This document shows positions 1-7,284 of a DNA stretch of 24,488 nt, in pieces (position 1 is the first letter of the stretch; each line of letters begins with the position of its first letter). The notes under the pieces were generated by a model. The model was not told the origin of the DNA and ran no database searches. It worked only from the letters and a program-made list of their open reading frames with translations. A program made the position numbers and the translations under genes. Source of the DNA: DATCYX01 sp037444705 (GTDB taxonomy: Bacteria; Chloroflexota; Anaerolineae; Anaerolineales; UBA4823); NCBI GenBank assembly GCA_037444705.1, contig JBBILY010000026.1:1-24488 (forward strand). Direction: 5' to 3'.

Positions 1-2365
1 GGGGATTATCCTCCTCCAGCAACACAGCAATCCCCAGAGGTATTCCCTGCCACTGCGGGCTGGTTCCCCCCACATACCAGGTGACGCGGCTTTGCGCCCC
101 CGCGGGCACGCTTGTCACACGTTCCCAGACGGGCATCTGGGGTTGCACCAGGGGCGCAATTAATTGCTGCGCCGTTTCAGGCGCAAACCATTGCCTTTTT
201 TCCCTTGAAACGGGTAAGATCACCCATCCCGCGGTCGGGGTTTTCACGGCGACGACCAGGATCGGGGTGGGAGCCGCGCCCGCGGCGCTCAGCGCCGCGG
301 CTGCCAGCGCCCCATAGACAGGGCTGAGAGTGAGTTGATCGTTCTCCCATACAGGTTGAACCACAGGCAGGTAGATTTGAGGCAAAGTCCCCAGGCCAGA
401 GGTGTTAATCCCCTGAGGGAAAAGGAAAGCGCTCAACTCTCCCAGGGGATAGCGCCCCATTGTCGCCCGATTTAGCAGCGGGGATTGTGGATCTCGAATC
501 AATTGCTCCCAGGTTTCATCCAGGTGATTGGCGTCGAAGGTAGGATGCGAGGCTATGGCCAGGATTTCGCCGTTGCTGGCATTGAGCAAAACCAGGGCAC
601 CTGCGCGCTGGCCCAGGGCTTGATCGGCGATGCGTTGGATCTCGATATCCAGGCTCAGACGCACATCTAGCCCAGGCGGCGGTTGGCCGTAGAGCAGGTG
701 ATTCCACCACAGGCTTAAACCCGGATTACCCTTTAAACCACGCAGGTAGTCATCCAGGCTGGCCTCCAGACCGGATTGGCCATAGACGGCGTGGGTGTAG
801 CCCAGGATATTGCTCAGGGGTGGATGAAGCACACGGCGATAATAATGCCCCGGTTCGCCCAGGGTGATGACCAGGGCTGTATTGTGACGTTCTAGTATGC
901 TACCGCGGCGCACTGAACGGTCAGAGATGGCGCGGCGAGGATTGTCAGGTCGGGTAAGCAGGTTAGGGCCACGGTAAATGCCCCACCAGCCACTGGCCAG
1001 CGCAGCCGCGGCCAAGCCGGCAAACAGAAACGCTCCCAGACTCAGATAGGGACGTGGCAACCGGAGTGATTCCGAGCGCAGGTTCTCACTGCGACGGCTG
1101 ATATGCAACAGGAAAAGGAGGGAGAGGAAAGAGGTCAACAACGACGAACCGCCATAGGAGACGAAGGGTAGGGTCACCCCAGTTAACGGCAACAAGCGGA
1201 GATTCCCCCCAATGATCAAGAGACTTTGGCCAACCAGATAGGCGCACAATCCTGCCGCCAGATAACGCCGAAATCCATCAGGAGCACCGAAAGCCAACCG
1301 TAAGCCTCGATTACTTAACAATGCCAGCAAGGTCAGCAAACCCAGGGCGCCTATGAGGCCGCTTTCCTCGACCATGGCAGCAAAAATAAAATCGGAATGG
1401 GAGATGGGCACCAGGCCAGGGCTACCCAAGCCTGGACCACGCCCAAACAGTCCCCCATTAGCAATAGCCAGTAACGATTGCACGATTTGATAGGAACGGC
1501 CACTGGGATCGCTCCATGGATTCAACCAGGCTTCCACACGCAGGCGTACCACATCGAACAAGACATAGCCGCTCAGGCTGACGACCAGCAATGCCAGAAT
1601 CCCGTAAAGTAAGATACGCCGATTGCCCGAAGCCACATAGACCACCGCGGTGTAAAGGAAAAGGAAAATCGAAACCGTGCCCAGATCGCGCTGGACTAAC
1701 ACCAGCGCCATGACCAGGCCGGTCATAATGAGCGTTGGCGCCAACAGAGGCAAGAGGCGCAGCCGCGAGGCAGGGGCGGCAGAAGAGGGATATATGCCTG
1801 CCAGGTAGGCTGCCAGATAAATCACCAGCAAGAGTTTCAGGGGTTCGGAGGGCTGGAAATAAATGCCGCAACAACCCAGCCACAGGCGTGGCCCGGAACC
1901 CGCCGGGTTCGTACCCAAGAGCATGGTCAGGGCAGTCAGCAGCAAACCGCCGCTCAACCAGAGGTACTTATAGCGGCGCAGGAAGCCCAGATCCGCTGGC
2001 AGGCGCAGGCCAAATAGGAAGATTAGCATGGAAATCGCCAGCCAAATACTCTGACGCAAACCAAAGGAGGGATATAAGCGCCAGACAGTCAACAAGCCCC
2101 AACCGCTCAAAAGCGCCGCGATCGGCAAGAGGTAAGGGTCGTGCCCCGGCAAGCGCTTACGGCTCTGATCATAAGCCAGGGCAAAAGCTACCAGCCAGAT
2201 CACCACCCCTATCCAGTGGTCCCAACGTAAATCCACCTCCCAAGAGCGCGCCCGCACCGCTGGTGAAAGGCTTAAAGCGCTTGCATAGAGCATCAAAAAC
2301 AGAGCCGCCAGAATAAGGAGGCGACCCTCGAGATGATAAGCGGAGGGGAAAAATCGGCGTGTCAA
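1..2365 (-). CDS. SEDS (FtsW/RodA) glycosyltransferase fused to a degenerate PbpA-like domain, 3' end outside the window
   Basis: One uninterrupted frame of 788 codons, read from a TTG start 23 nt after mtnP and leaving the window at base 1. Residues about 15-440 are a polytopic SEDS domain with QPSEPLK, GGLFGRGPGLG, HSDFIFAAMVEE (Asp325 aligns with the catalytic Asp of FtsW/RodA) and PFVSYGGSS. A further membrane segment leads into an extracellular PbpA-like part: VRRGSILER near 484, YGQSGLE near 528, LSLDIEIQ near 570, ALVLLNASNGEILAIASHP near 600 and LLNRATMGRYPLG near 635. The transpeptidase Ser-x-x-Lys is replaced by Glu643-Leu-Ser-Ala646, the helical region carrying SxN is missing, and KTGT is replaced by Val765-Gly-Gly-Thr. 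The glycan-polymerising half therefore looks intact while the crosslinking half looks inactive. No ATG occurs before the first membrane helix, which supports the TTG start, but its ribosome binding site is weak. The ORF probably stops soon after the edge. Confidence 0.88.
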   Translation of the reverse strand, partial: MTRRFFPSAYHLEGRLLILAALFLMLYASALSLSPAVRARSWEVDLRWDHWIGVVIWLVAFALAYDQSRKRLPGHDPYLLPIAALLSGWGLLTVWRLYPSFGLRQSIWLAISMLIFLFGLRLPADLGFLRRYKYLWLSGGLLLTALTMLLGTNPAGSGPRLWLGCCGIYFQPSEPLKLLLVIYLAAYLAGIYPSSAAPASRLRLLPLLAPTLIMTGLVMALVLVQRDLGTVSIFLFLYTAVVYVASGNRRILLYGILALLVVSLSGYVLFDVVRLRVEAWLNPWSDPSGRSYQIVQSLLAIANGGLFGRGPGLGSPGLVPISHSDFIFAAMVEESGLIGALGLLTLLALLSNRGLRLAFGAPDGFRRYLAAGLCAYLVGQSLLIIGGNLRLLPLTGVTLPFVSYGGSSLLTSFLSLLFLLHISRRSENLRSESLRLPRPYLSLGAFLFAGLAAAALASGWWGIYRGPNLLTRPDNPRRAISDRSVRRGSILERHNTALVITLGEPGHYYRRVLHPPLSNILGYTHAVYGQSGLEASLDDYLRGLKGNPGLSLWWNHLLYGQPPPGLDVRLSLDIEIQRIADQALGQRAGALVLLNASNGEILAIASHPTFDANHLDETWEQLIRDPQSPLLNRATMGRYPLGELSAFLFPQGINTSGLGTLPQIYLPVVQPVWENDQLTLSPVYGALAAAALSAAGAAPTPILVVAVKTPTAGWVILPVSREKRQWFAPETAQQLIAPLVQPQMPVWERVTSVPAGAQSRVTWYVGGTSPQWQGIPLGIAVLLEEDNP

Positions 2366-2388
2366 GGCAATGATCGAACCTGAAGCCC

Positions 2389-3255
2389 TTACTTCAGATA
2401 CTTGTTTACCAATAACCCCAGCCGTTGCCGTGTTTCCTGCGGGATCACCTCTGGGCGGGTGATCAGGGCGTTTGCCAGAGCATTCCCACACTCGCAAGGG
2501 CGTTCAGGCGTGAGATTGCGCACCAGATGGCGCACCGCCTCTTGTGCCAGGGCGGTATTACGGTGAAGTATCTCGATCACCATTTCTACCGTCACCGGCT
2601 CTTCGCTGACGTGCCAGACATCATAATCGGTGACATGTGCCATCACCCCATAGCAAATTTCGGCCTCGCGCGCCAGAAACACCTCAGGAGAGGTGGTCAT
2701 ACCGATGATAGACATGCCCCAGGCGCGATAGGTGTGGGATTCGGCTTTGGTTGAAAAGCGCGGTCCTTCAATGGTGATAAATGCTCCGCCTTTGTGTGCC
2801 TTTCCACCCACAGCCAACACCGCCTGATAAATGCGTTCAGAGAGGTCAGGGCAGAATGGATCAGCCACGCTGACATGCGCCACCAGCCCTTCACCGAAGA
2901 AGGTCCGCGCCCGTCCGCGGGTAAAATCAAAGACCTGATCCGGGACGACCACTTCGCCAGGGGCATAATCCTCACGCAAGGAGCCACAGGCGCTGATGCT
3001 GACGATGCGCTCCACCCCTAACGCTTTGAGAGCATAGATATTGGCGCGATAGGGCACTTCCGATGGCATGAGATGATGACCGATGCCATGGCGTGCCAGA
3101 AAAGCCACACTCTGCCCTTCCAGATTACCCACGATAATAGGCGCACTGGGTCTACCGAAAGGGGTATCCAGAGTAACCTCGTGGCTATCCTTCAATCCGG
3201 GCATCTCATACAGACCAGAGCCACCGATTACAGCCAGACGGGGAGTATTTTGCAT
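2389..3255 (-). CDS. mtnP: S-methyl-5'-thioadenosine phosphorylase
   Basis: Cytosolic purine-nucleoside-phosphorylase-family enzyme that splits methylthioadenosine with phosphate into adenine and 5-methylthioribose-1-phosphate, the first step of methionine salvage from polyamine synthesis. The 288-residue protein has GGSGLYE at 11-17, the phosphate/ribose segment with RHG and PSEVPYRANIYALK, then SACGSLRE, EGPRFSTKAES, MTTSPEVFLAREAEICY and TDYDVWH. These match the MTAP family in order and length. The ATG at 3255 is chosen because GGAG lies 9 nt upstream; a GTG 36 nt earlier would add 12 residues unlike the family. It sits between fhaB-like and the SEDS/PBP gene, probably in one transcript, with no obvious functional link to cell-wall synthesis. 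A related 6-oxopurine or methylthioinosine phosphorylase is the main alternative. Confidence 0.92.
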   Translation of the reverse strand: MQNTPRLAVIGGSGLYEMPGLKDSHEVTLDTPFGRPSAPIIVGNLEGQSVAFLARHGIGHHLMPSEVPYRANIYALKALGVERIVSISACGSLREDYAPGEVVVPDQVFDFTRGRARTFFGEGLVAHVSVADPFCPDLSERIYQAVLAVGGKAHKGGAFITIEGPRFSTKAESHTYRAWGMSIIGMTTSPEVFLAREAEICYGVMAHVTDYDVWHVSEEPVTVEMVIEILHRNTALAQEAVRHLVRNLTPERPCECGNALANALITRPEVIPQETRQRLGLLVNKYLK

Positions 3256-3317
3256 AGGGAGTTTCTCCAAAACGTGATTTCTGATCCACACCCAACCTGA
3301 AGGCGGGCATTATTGTT

Positions 3318-3749
3318 TCATCGCCCCTGATCGCCGATCAGGATGGTGAATACCTCCTGTCCACAGCGCAATTGATCACCGCTGGTAACCACCAATGGCA
3401 CCACCACCCGCTCCAGATTTAAAAACGTGCCATTGGTCGAGCGCAAATCCTCCACCCACCACTGCCCTTGACGATAGGAAAGGCGCACATGTTGGGCAGA
3501 CACCGTGCTGTCGTTCAGCACGCAATCGCACACAGGATCACGCCCAATGATAACCTCTGGGCCTGCAAAGCGCAACGGCACCGTCTCAGCGCCGACCAGA
3601 CGCAAAAGTGTTATCGGTGGCGGTTGGCGAGACGAGATTTTCACCTGTCCCTGTAAATCTCGCCAGAGAGTGAACAAAGCCCAAAACAAGAAGGCATATA
3701 GACCAACAGTCATTGCCAGTCGTAGGCCGAGGAAGATAACGCCGCTCAT
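3318..3749 (-). CDS. FhaB-like membrane-anchored FHA domain protein
   Basis: A 143-residue protein with one N-terminal membrane helix (about residues 5-27), a short basic linker, and a C-terminal forkhead-associated domain from about 55. FHA domains bind phosphothreonine peptides; the ligand residues are visible as Arg70 (IIGRD), Ser84 and His87 (STVSAQH), and Asn106 in STNGTFLN. Length and layout match actinobacterial FhaB (FipA), which links Ser/Thr kinase signals to cell-wall and division proteins. Its ATG overlaps the fhaA-like stop codon as ATGA, so the two are likely translationally coupled. The partner here is inferred to be a phosphorylated cell-envelope protein, possibly encoded nearby; no kinase gene is inside the window. 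Confidence 0.9.
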   Translation of the reverse strand: MSGVIFLGLRLAMTVGLYAFLFWALFTLWRDLQGQVKISSRQPPPITLLRLVGAETVPLRFAGPEVIIGRDPVCDCVLNDSTVSAQHVRLSYRQGQWWVEDLRSTNGTFLNLERVVVPLVVTSGDQLRCGQEVFTILIGDQGR

Positions 3750-4504
3750 AAAGAAGACAATCTCCGCGTTTCGATGATCGTGGTCTCTTCCTGCCCGAAA
3801 ACCAGGGGGACACCCGCCAGCGAAATCACATCCCCCGCATAGAGCACGCTCTGTTGCACCAGCTGGTCATTGACAAAAGTGCCCCCTCGCGAACCTAAAT
3901 CGAAGATGACATATCGCCCCTTGATCGCCCGCAGTTGAGCATGCACACGGGAGACGCGCTCATCCTCAATCACCAGATCGTTATCTGGACGGCGACCAAT
4001 GTTAACCACCGCCTGGGTGAGCGGGAAAATGCGTGTGCCATCAACGATCAGAAAAGCGTGAGCAGGAATGGCAGGCGCATCGGGCGCAGGCTCAACGATT
4101 AAAGCCGCAGTTTGCGCCAGATCGCCCACGCTCACCTGGGCTTCGACCTGGCACTGTTGAGGTGAGATAGCCTCGTCCTCAACCAGGCGGATGAGCGGTG
4201 GGCTCATAAAAGTCAATCCCGCCTGCGAGGCCTCACTCTGTAAGATTTGCGCCATTTGCTCCAACAGTTCCAGGTTGAGGTTCAGCCTTTGCCGCTGCGA
4301 AGGGTGTATAAGCACCGTATATAGATTGGGAGCAATCAGCCCTCCATCCCCGTATGCACGCACGCCCGCCTGCATCGCCTCTACCAGACGGCTTGCCAGG
4401 CTATTTTGCAACTCTTCCGAGGTAAATAGCCGTGCCGCGCTGCCCTCCACCAGGGCTTGCAAGCGCGTTTCAATCTGCATCAACGTTTGTTTTAAAAGGC
4501 TCAT
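3746..4504 (-). CDS. FhaA-like protein: DUF3662 domain plus C-terminal FHA domain
   Basis: A 252-residue soluble protein. Residues 1-125 resemble the DUF3662 (FhaA N-terminal) domain, starting MSLLKQTLMQIETRLQALVE and containing IAPNLYTVLIHP. A short Pro/Ala linker follows, then an FHA domain from about 150 with IGRR (Arg171), RVSRVH (Ser185, His188) and SRGGTFVN. Mycobacterial FhaA has the same two ends separated by a long disordered linker and is a phospho-dependent scaffold at the growing cell wall; this version is much shorter. It is first in a minus-strand run with fhaB-like, mtnP and the SEDS/PBP gene, transcribed from a strong-looking promoter about 50 nt upstream. No clear ribosome binding site precedes the ATG. 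Confidence 0.9.
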   Translation of the reverse strand: MSLLKQTLMQIETRLQALVEGSAARLFTSEELQNSLASRLVEAMQAGVRAYGDGGLIAPNLYTVLIHPSQRQRLNLNLELLEQMAQILQSEASQAGLTFMSPPLIRLVEDEAISPQQCQVEAQVSVGDLAQTAALIVEPAPDAPAIPAHAFLIVDGTRIFPLTQAVVNIGRRPDNDLVIEDERVSRVHAQLRAIKGRYVIFDLGSRGGTFVNDQLVQQSVLYAGDVISLAGVPLVFGQEETTIIETRRLSSL

Positions 4505-4561
4505 CAGATAAGAACACTACCCAAAGCGTCGAAGACCTGTAGCGTAACGTATGCCCTGGTT

Positions 4562-4590
4562 ATTATAGGGGATGATGCCCGTTTCAGCAA
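4562..4590 (-). promoter_or_regulatory. Sigma-70-type promoter of the fhaA operon
   Basis: On the minus strand TTGCTG (4585-4590) is followed after exactly 17 nt by a perfect TATAAT (4562-4567). The predicted start near 4555 gives a leader of about 50 nt before fhaA. It faces away from the archease promoter in the same 187-bp divergent intergenic region. Confidence 0.75.
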
Positions 4591-4646
4591 GCGCGTAGGG
4601 CTTTACAACGATTCGCTAAACCTCGTGAAAAAAACCATACTTGCAC

Positions 4647-4658
4647 CTGGTTTACCAG
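4647..4658. promoter_or_regulatory. Small inverted repeat over the archease -35 region, possible operator
   Basis: CTGGT-TT-ACCAG is a perfect 5+5 inverted repeat. It covers roughly -42 to -31 relative to the start predicted from the TATAAT at 4677, where a good -35 hexamer is lacking. That position would suit an activator or repressor, but a repeat this short can occur by chance. Confidence 0.3.
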
Positions 4659-4676
4659 AATAGTTAACCATTACGT

Positions 4677-4682
4677 TATAAT
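4677..4682 (+). promoter_or_regulatory. Perfect -10 element of the archease-rtcB operon
   Basis: TATAAT ends 9 nt before the archease ATG at 4692, so transcription should begin at about 4689, within a few bases of the start codon. No Shine-Dalgarno sequence lies before that ATG, so a leaderless or near-leaderless mRNA is predicted. No convincing -35 hexamer is seen at 16-18 nt spacing. Confidence 0.6.
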
Positions 4683-4691
4683 ACATTTAAC

Positions 4692-5105
4692 ATGTCAACT
4701 CCAAGCGCAGGCTTTCGAGAACACGCTCATACGGCGGACTGGGAACTGGAGGTATGGGCTCCAGACCTGCCCACTCTGTTCGAGCAGGCAGCGCGCGGCA
4801 TGTATGCCCTTGCGGGCGTCCGTCTGCGTCCTGGCCTGCGCCAGGAGCGTGAACTCGAACTTTCAGCCATTGACCACGAAAGCCTGCTAGTGGCGTTCTT
4901 GGAGGAATTGCTTTATCTAGAAAGCTTGGAAGGATTGGCTTTTGACACCTTCGAGATCGAAATTGAGGAAAAGCGCTTACGCGTCCGTCTGTTGGGCGTC
5001 CCATTGGCTAGTCTGGATAAGGAGATCAAAGCCGTGACCTACCATAATCTGCACATCCGCAACAGCCAGCACGGCTATGAGGTGAGGATCGTTTTTGATG
5101 TCTGA
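4692..5105 (+). CDS. Archease, activator of the RNA ligase RtcB
   Basis: A 137-residue protein of typical archease length. The family's N-terminal metal-site motif HTAD is at 13-16, followed by the helix LPTLFEQAARGMYAL. EIKAVTYHNL is near 112-121, and the C-terminal Asp of IVFDV at the very end serves as a metal ligand in this family. Archease speeds guanylylation of RtcB, allowing repeated turnover and wider nucleotide use. It lies 60 nt before rtcB on the same strand, the usual operon pairing. The ATG has no ribosome binding site but sits directly behind a TATAAT, suggesting leaderless translation. Confidence 0.94.
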   Translation: MSTPSAGFREHAHTADWELEVWAPDLPTLFEQAARGMYALAGVRLRPGLRQERELELSAIDHESLLVAFLEELLYLESLEGLAFDTFEIEIEEKRLRVRLLGVPLASLDKEIKAVTYHNLHIRNSQHGYEVRIVFDV

Positions 5106-5165
5106 CGGAGAAATTGCACCATGCCACCTCGATAAAACTCCGTTTATTGGAAGAGGAGGTGCGCC

Positions 5166-6617
5166 ATGATTAACCTGAGTGATCTGAAGCGGATTAGCGA
5201 TTACGAGTGGGAAATTCCCCAGACTTTTCGCAGCGATATGCGCGTGCCAGTGCGCATTTTCGCCACTCGCCGCCTGCTAGAGGCGGTGATGGGCGACCAA
5301 TCCCTGGAGCAGGCGGTGAACTCTGCGACATTACCTGGCCTGGTTGGATATGTGGTGGTGATGCCCGATATGCACCAGGGATATGGCTTTCCGATTGGAG
5401 GTGTAGCCGCCACCCGTTACCCGGAAGGGGTGATCTCCCCTGGTGGCATTGGCTATGACATCAACTGTGGGGTACGTCTCCTGGCCTCGCAAATAAAGTA
5501 CGAAGATGTCACCGATCACCTGGACGACCTGGCGAATGCCTTGAACTATTACTGCCCCAGCGGTGTGGGCACCACAGGTCACGTGCGGGTAAACGATGAG
5601 GAGTTAGATCAGGTATGTCGCGAAGGCAGCCGCTGGGCGTTGAAAAAGGGCTTTGCCACCGAAGCCGATGTGCGCCGCACCGAAGAGAACGGCCACCTGG
5701 AGGGGGCTGACCCCAGCAAAGTCAGCAAACGCGCCAAAGAGCGTGGCCGCGCCCAAATTGGCACCCTGGGCGCAGGCAATCACTTCATTGAAGTGGACCT
5801 GATCGAACGCATCTTCGATCCTGAGGCGGCCAGCGTCATGGGCTTGGAAGAGGGCTGCCTGGCGGTACAGATCCACTGCGGATCACGCGGCTTCGGTCAC
5901 CAGATTTGCTCCGATTACGTGGACGAATTCCAGAAAGCCATTCACAAATACGGCATCAAATTGCCTGACCGCGAACTGGTGTGCGCCCCGCTCAACTCTC
6001 CAGAAGGGCAAGACTATCTGGCCGCCTTGCGCAGCGCAGCCAATTATGCTTTTGCCAATCGTCAGGTATTGGCTTACTATGTGCGCAAAGCCTTCGAAGA
6101 AGCCCTGGCAGGTAAGGTGCGCAACTGGCACCTGCACCAGGTGTATGACATTGCCCACAACATGGGGAAGATCGAAACCCATATCATTGATGGCGAAGCC
6201 GTGAAGGTTTGTGTGCATCGCAAAGGGGCCACCCGTGCTTTCGGACCGGGCTTCGAAGGGCTGCCGGAAGAATACCGTCGTATTGGGCAACCGGTATTAG
6301 TGCCTGGCAGCATGGGCACCGCCTCCTGGGTGTTGGTAGGTACGCAAACCAGCATGGAGCGCTCCTTTGGTTCAACCTGCCACGGCGCCGGGCGGGTGAT
6401 GAGCCGCGCCAAAGCCAAAAAAGAAGTGCGCGGGGAGAGTCTGCGCCATCAACTGGAATCCAGCGGCATCCATGTGCGCGCCGGCTCAATGGCTGGCTTG
6501 GCCGAAGAAGCACCCCAGGCATATAAGGACGTGGATGACGTCGTCGAGACTGTAGCCGGGGCAGGCATCGCCCGCAAAGTGGCGCGTCTGGTGCCGGTGG
6601 CTGTGATCAAAGGATAA
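5166..6617 (+). CDS. rtcB: RNA-splicing ligase RtcB
   Basis: GTP- and Mn2+-dependent ligase joining RNA 2',3'-cyclic phosphate or 3'-phosphate ends to 5'-OH ends, used in tRNA splicing and RNA repair. The 483-residue length is normal. Visible motifs are MPDMHQGYGFPIGGVAA; GGIGYDINCGVRLL with metal ligands Asp98 and Cys101; GTLGAGNHFIEV; QIHCGSRGFGH; HNMGKIE; HRKGATRAFGPG; and GSTCHGAGRVMSR, where His406 is the expected guanylylated histidine. A very strong GAGGAGGT site precedes the ATG by 6 nt, in contrast to the leaderless-looking archease, so RtcB may be made in excess. No terminator was seen in the 111 nt before the next gene. Confidence 0.97.
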   Translation: MINLSDLKRISDYEWEIPQTFRSDMRVPVRIFATRRLLEAVMGDQSLEQAVNSATLPGLVGYVVVMPDMHQGYGFPIGGVAATRYPEGVISPGGIGYDINCGVRLLASQIKYEDVTDHLDDLANALNYYCPSGVGTTGHVRVNDEELDQVCREGSRWALKKGFATEADVRRTEENGHLEGADPSKVSKRAKERGRAQIGTLGAGNHFIEVDLIERIFDPEAASVMGLEEGCLAVQIHCGSRGFGHQICSDYVDEFQKAIHKYGIKLPDRELVCAPLNSPEGQDYLAALRSAANYAFANRQVLAYYVRKAFEEALAGKVRNWHLHQVYDIAHNMGKIETHIIDGEAVKVCVHRKGATRAFGPGFEGLPEEYRRIGQPVLVPGSMGTASWVLVGTQTSMERSFGSTCHGAGRVMSRAKAKKEVRGESLRHQLESSGIHVRAGSMAGLAEEAPQAYKDVDDVVETVAGAGIARKVARLVPVAVIKG

Positions 6618-6728
6618 CCACCGCTTACTCGATCCGTAACCTGCGATTTGGTCATCGTCTAACTAAGGGAACCAACCCAATGGCTGAGACGTCTTATTTG
6701 CAACCCTTATACTTTTCGGAGGTATATC

Positions 6729-7247
6729 ATGAAATACATCGGGTTGGTTTTGATCATCTTTTCCCTGGCGTTGGCGGCGTGTGCCCCTCAGCCACAGGTT
6801 GGTTCCCAACAACCCACCCAAGGCGCTGGCGCTGTGCTTCCCCCTGCGACCACGAACCCTTCTGAAACAATCTCCAGCGATCAAACCCCTACTCCTGGGG
6901 AAGAGCCGCGTTCTCCGCTTGAACCTTTGCCCAATGAAGAAAAAATGGTGCGTGGCTCCGTAATAATTGAGGAGAGCGACCTTTTAATTCTTGAGAGTTA
7001 TCCTCCCCAGTTCGTTCTCAGCCTGAAAGGGACATTGCCCACCCCCTGCCATTTCTTGCGCGCCAACGTCGGTAAGCCAGATGCTGAAAAACGCATCCAG
7101 GTGGAAGTCTATTCCCTGGCTGAGCCAGATGTCATTTGCATCCAGATCGTGCAACCTTTTGACGTGAATCTCCCCCTGGGAAGTTTCACGGACGGCCCTT
7201 ACACCGTCCTGGTAAATGACCAAAAAGTGGGAGAAATCACCCCTTAA
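6729..7247 (+). CDS. Hypothetical lipoprotein with Pro/Thr/Gln-rich linker and conserved C-terminal domain
   Basis: A 172-residue protein, not recognised by function. It has a signal peptide with lipobox LAAC (Cys18 predicted lipidated), a low-complexity Pro/Gln/Thr/Ser linker from about 19 to 75, and a compact beta-rich-looking domain from about 80 to the end. That domain has two cysteines, in TPCHFLR and VICIQ, which could form a disulfide, and ends with a pattern like PFxVNLPLGSF...YTVLVND, suggesting an immunoglobulin-like fold. A GGAGG site 6 nt before the ATG fixes the start. It lies 111 nt after rtcB on the same strand; a functional link to RNA ligation is unlikely because it should be outside the cytoplasm. 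Confidence 0.82.
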   Translation: MKYIGLVLIIFSLALAACAPQPQVGSQQPTQGAGAVLPPATTNPSETISSDQTPTPGEEPRSPLEPLPNEEKMVRGSVIIEESDLLILESYPPQFVLSLKGTLPTPCHFLRANVGKPDAEKRIQVEVYSLAEPDVICIQIVQPFDVNLPLGSFTDGPYTVLVNDQKVGEITP

Positions 7248-7284
7248 TCAACATGGCGTGGAGTTGATCCACGCCATGTTGATT
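7246..7284. terminator. Perfect 17-bp hairpin between convergent genes, likely bidirectional terminator
   Basis: Arms 7246-7262 and 7268-7284 are perfect reverse complements with a 5-nt loop (GTTGA). The left arm begins inside the lipoprotein stop codon and the right arm abuts the stop codon of the ABC ATPase gene on the other strand. There is no strong U tract on either side, so termination may be imperfect or the structure may mainly protect 3' ends. Confidence 0.7.

Noticed and set aside
428..478. Possible frameshift explaining loss of the PBP SxxK motif
   Set aside because: The frame is continuous, with LLNRATMGRYPLG before and the C-terminal PBP-like pattern after in the same frame; a single-base error would not restore the motif or the missing SxN segment.
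1735..2316. 193-codon plus-strand frame
   Set aside because: Rich in Pro/Ser/Arg/Gly, lies opposite the SEDS domain, whose conserved motifs are clear, and has no ribosome site. It is an antisense shadow.
3326..3342. Palindrome CCTGATCG-C-CGATCAGG at the end of fhaB
   Set aside because: It lies within the coding sequence (GDQGR end), has only a one-base spacer, and no U tract follows; not called as a terminator.
5106..5143. ACGGAG...CTCCGT inverted repeat between archease and rtcB
   Set aside because: Only 6-bp arms with a loop of about 26 nt; too weak to call a structure.
6684..6713. CTGAGA-N18-TATACT as a promoter for the lipoprotein gene
   Set aside because: The predicted start would fall inside the GGAGG ribosome site, so the transcript would lose it; read-through from rtcB is as likely.
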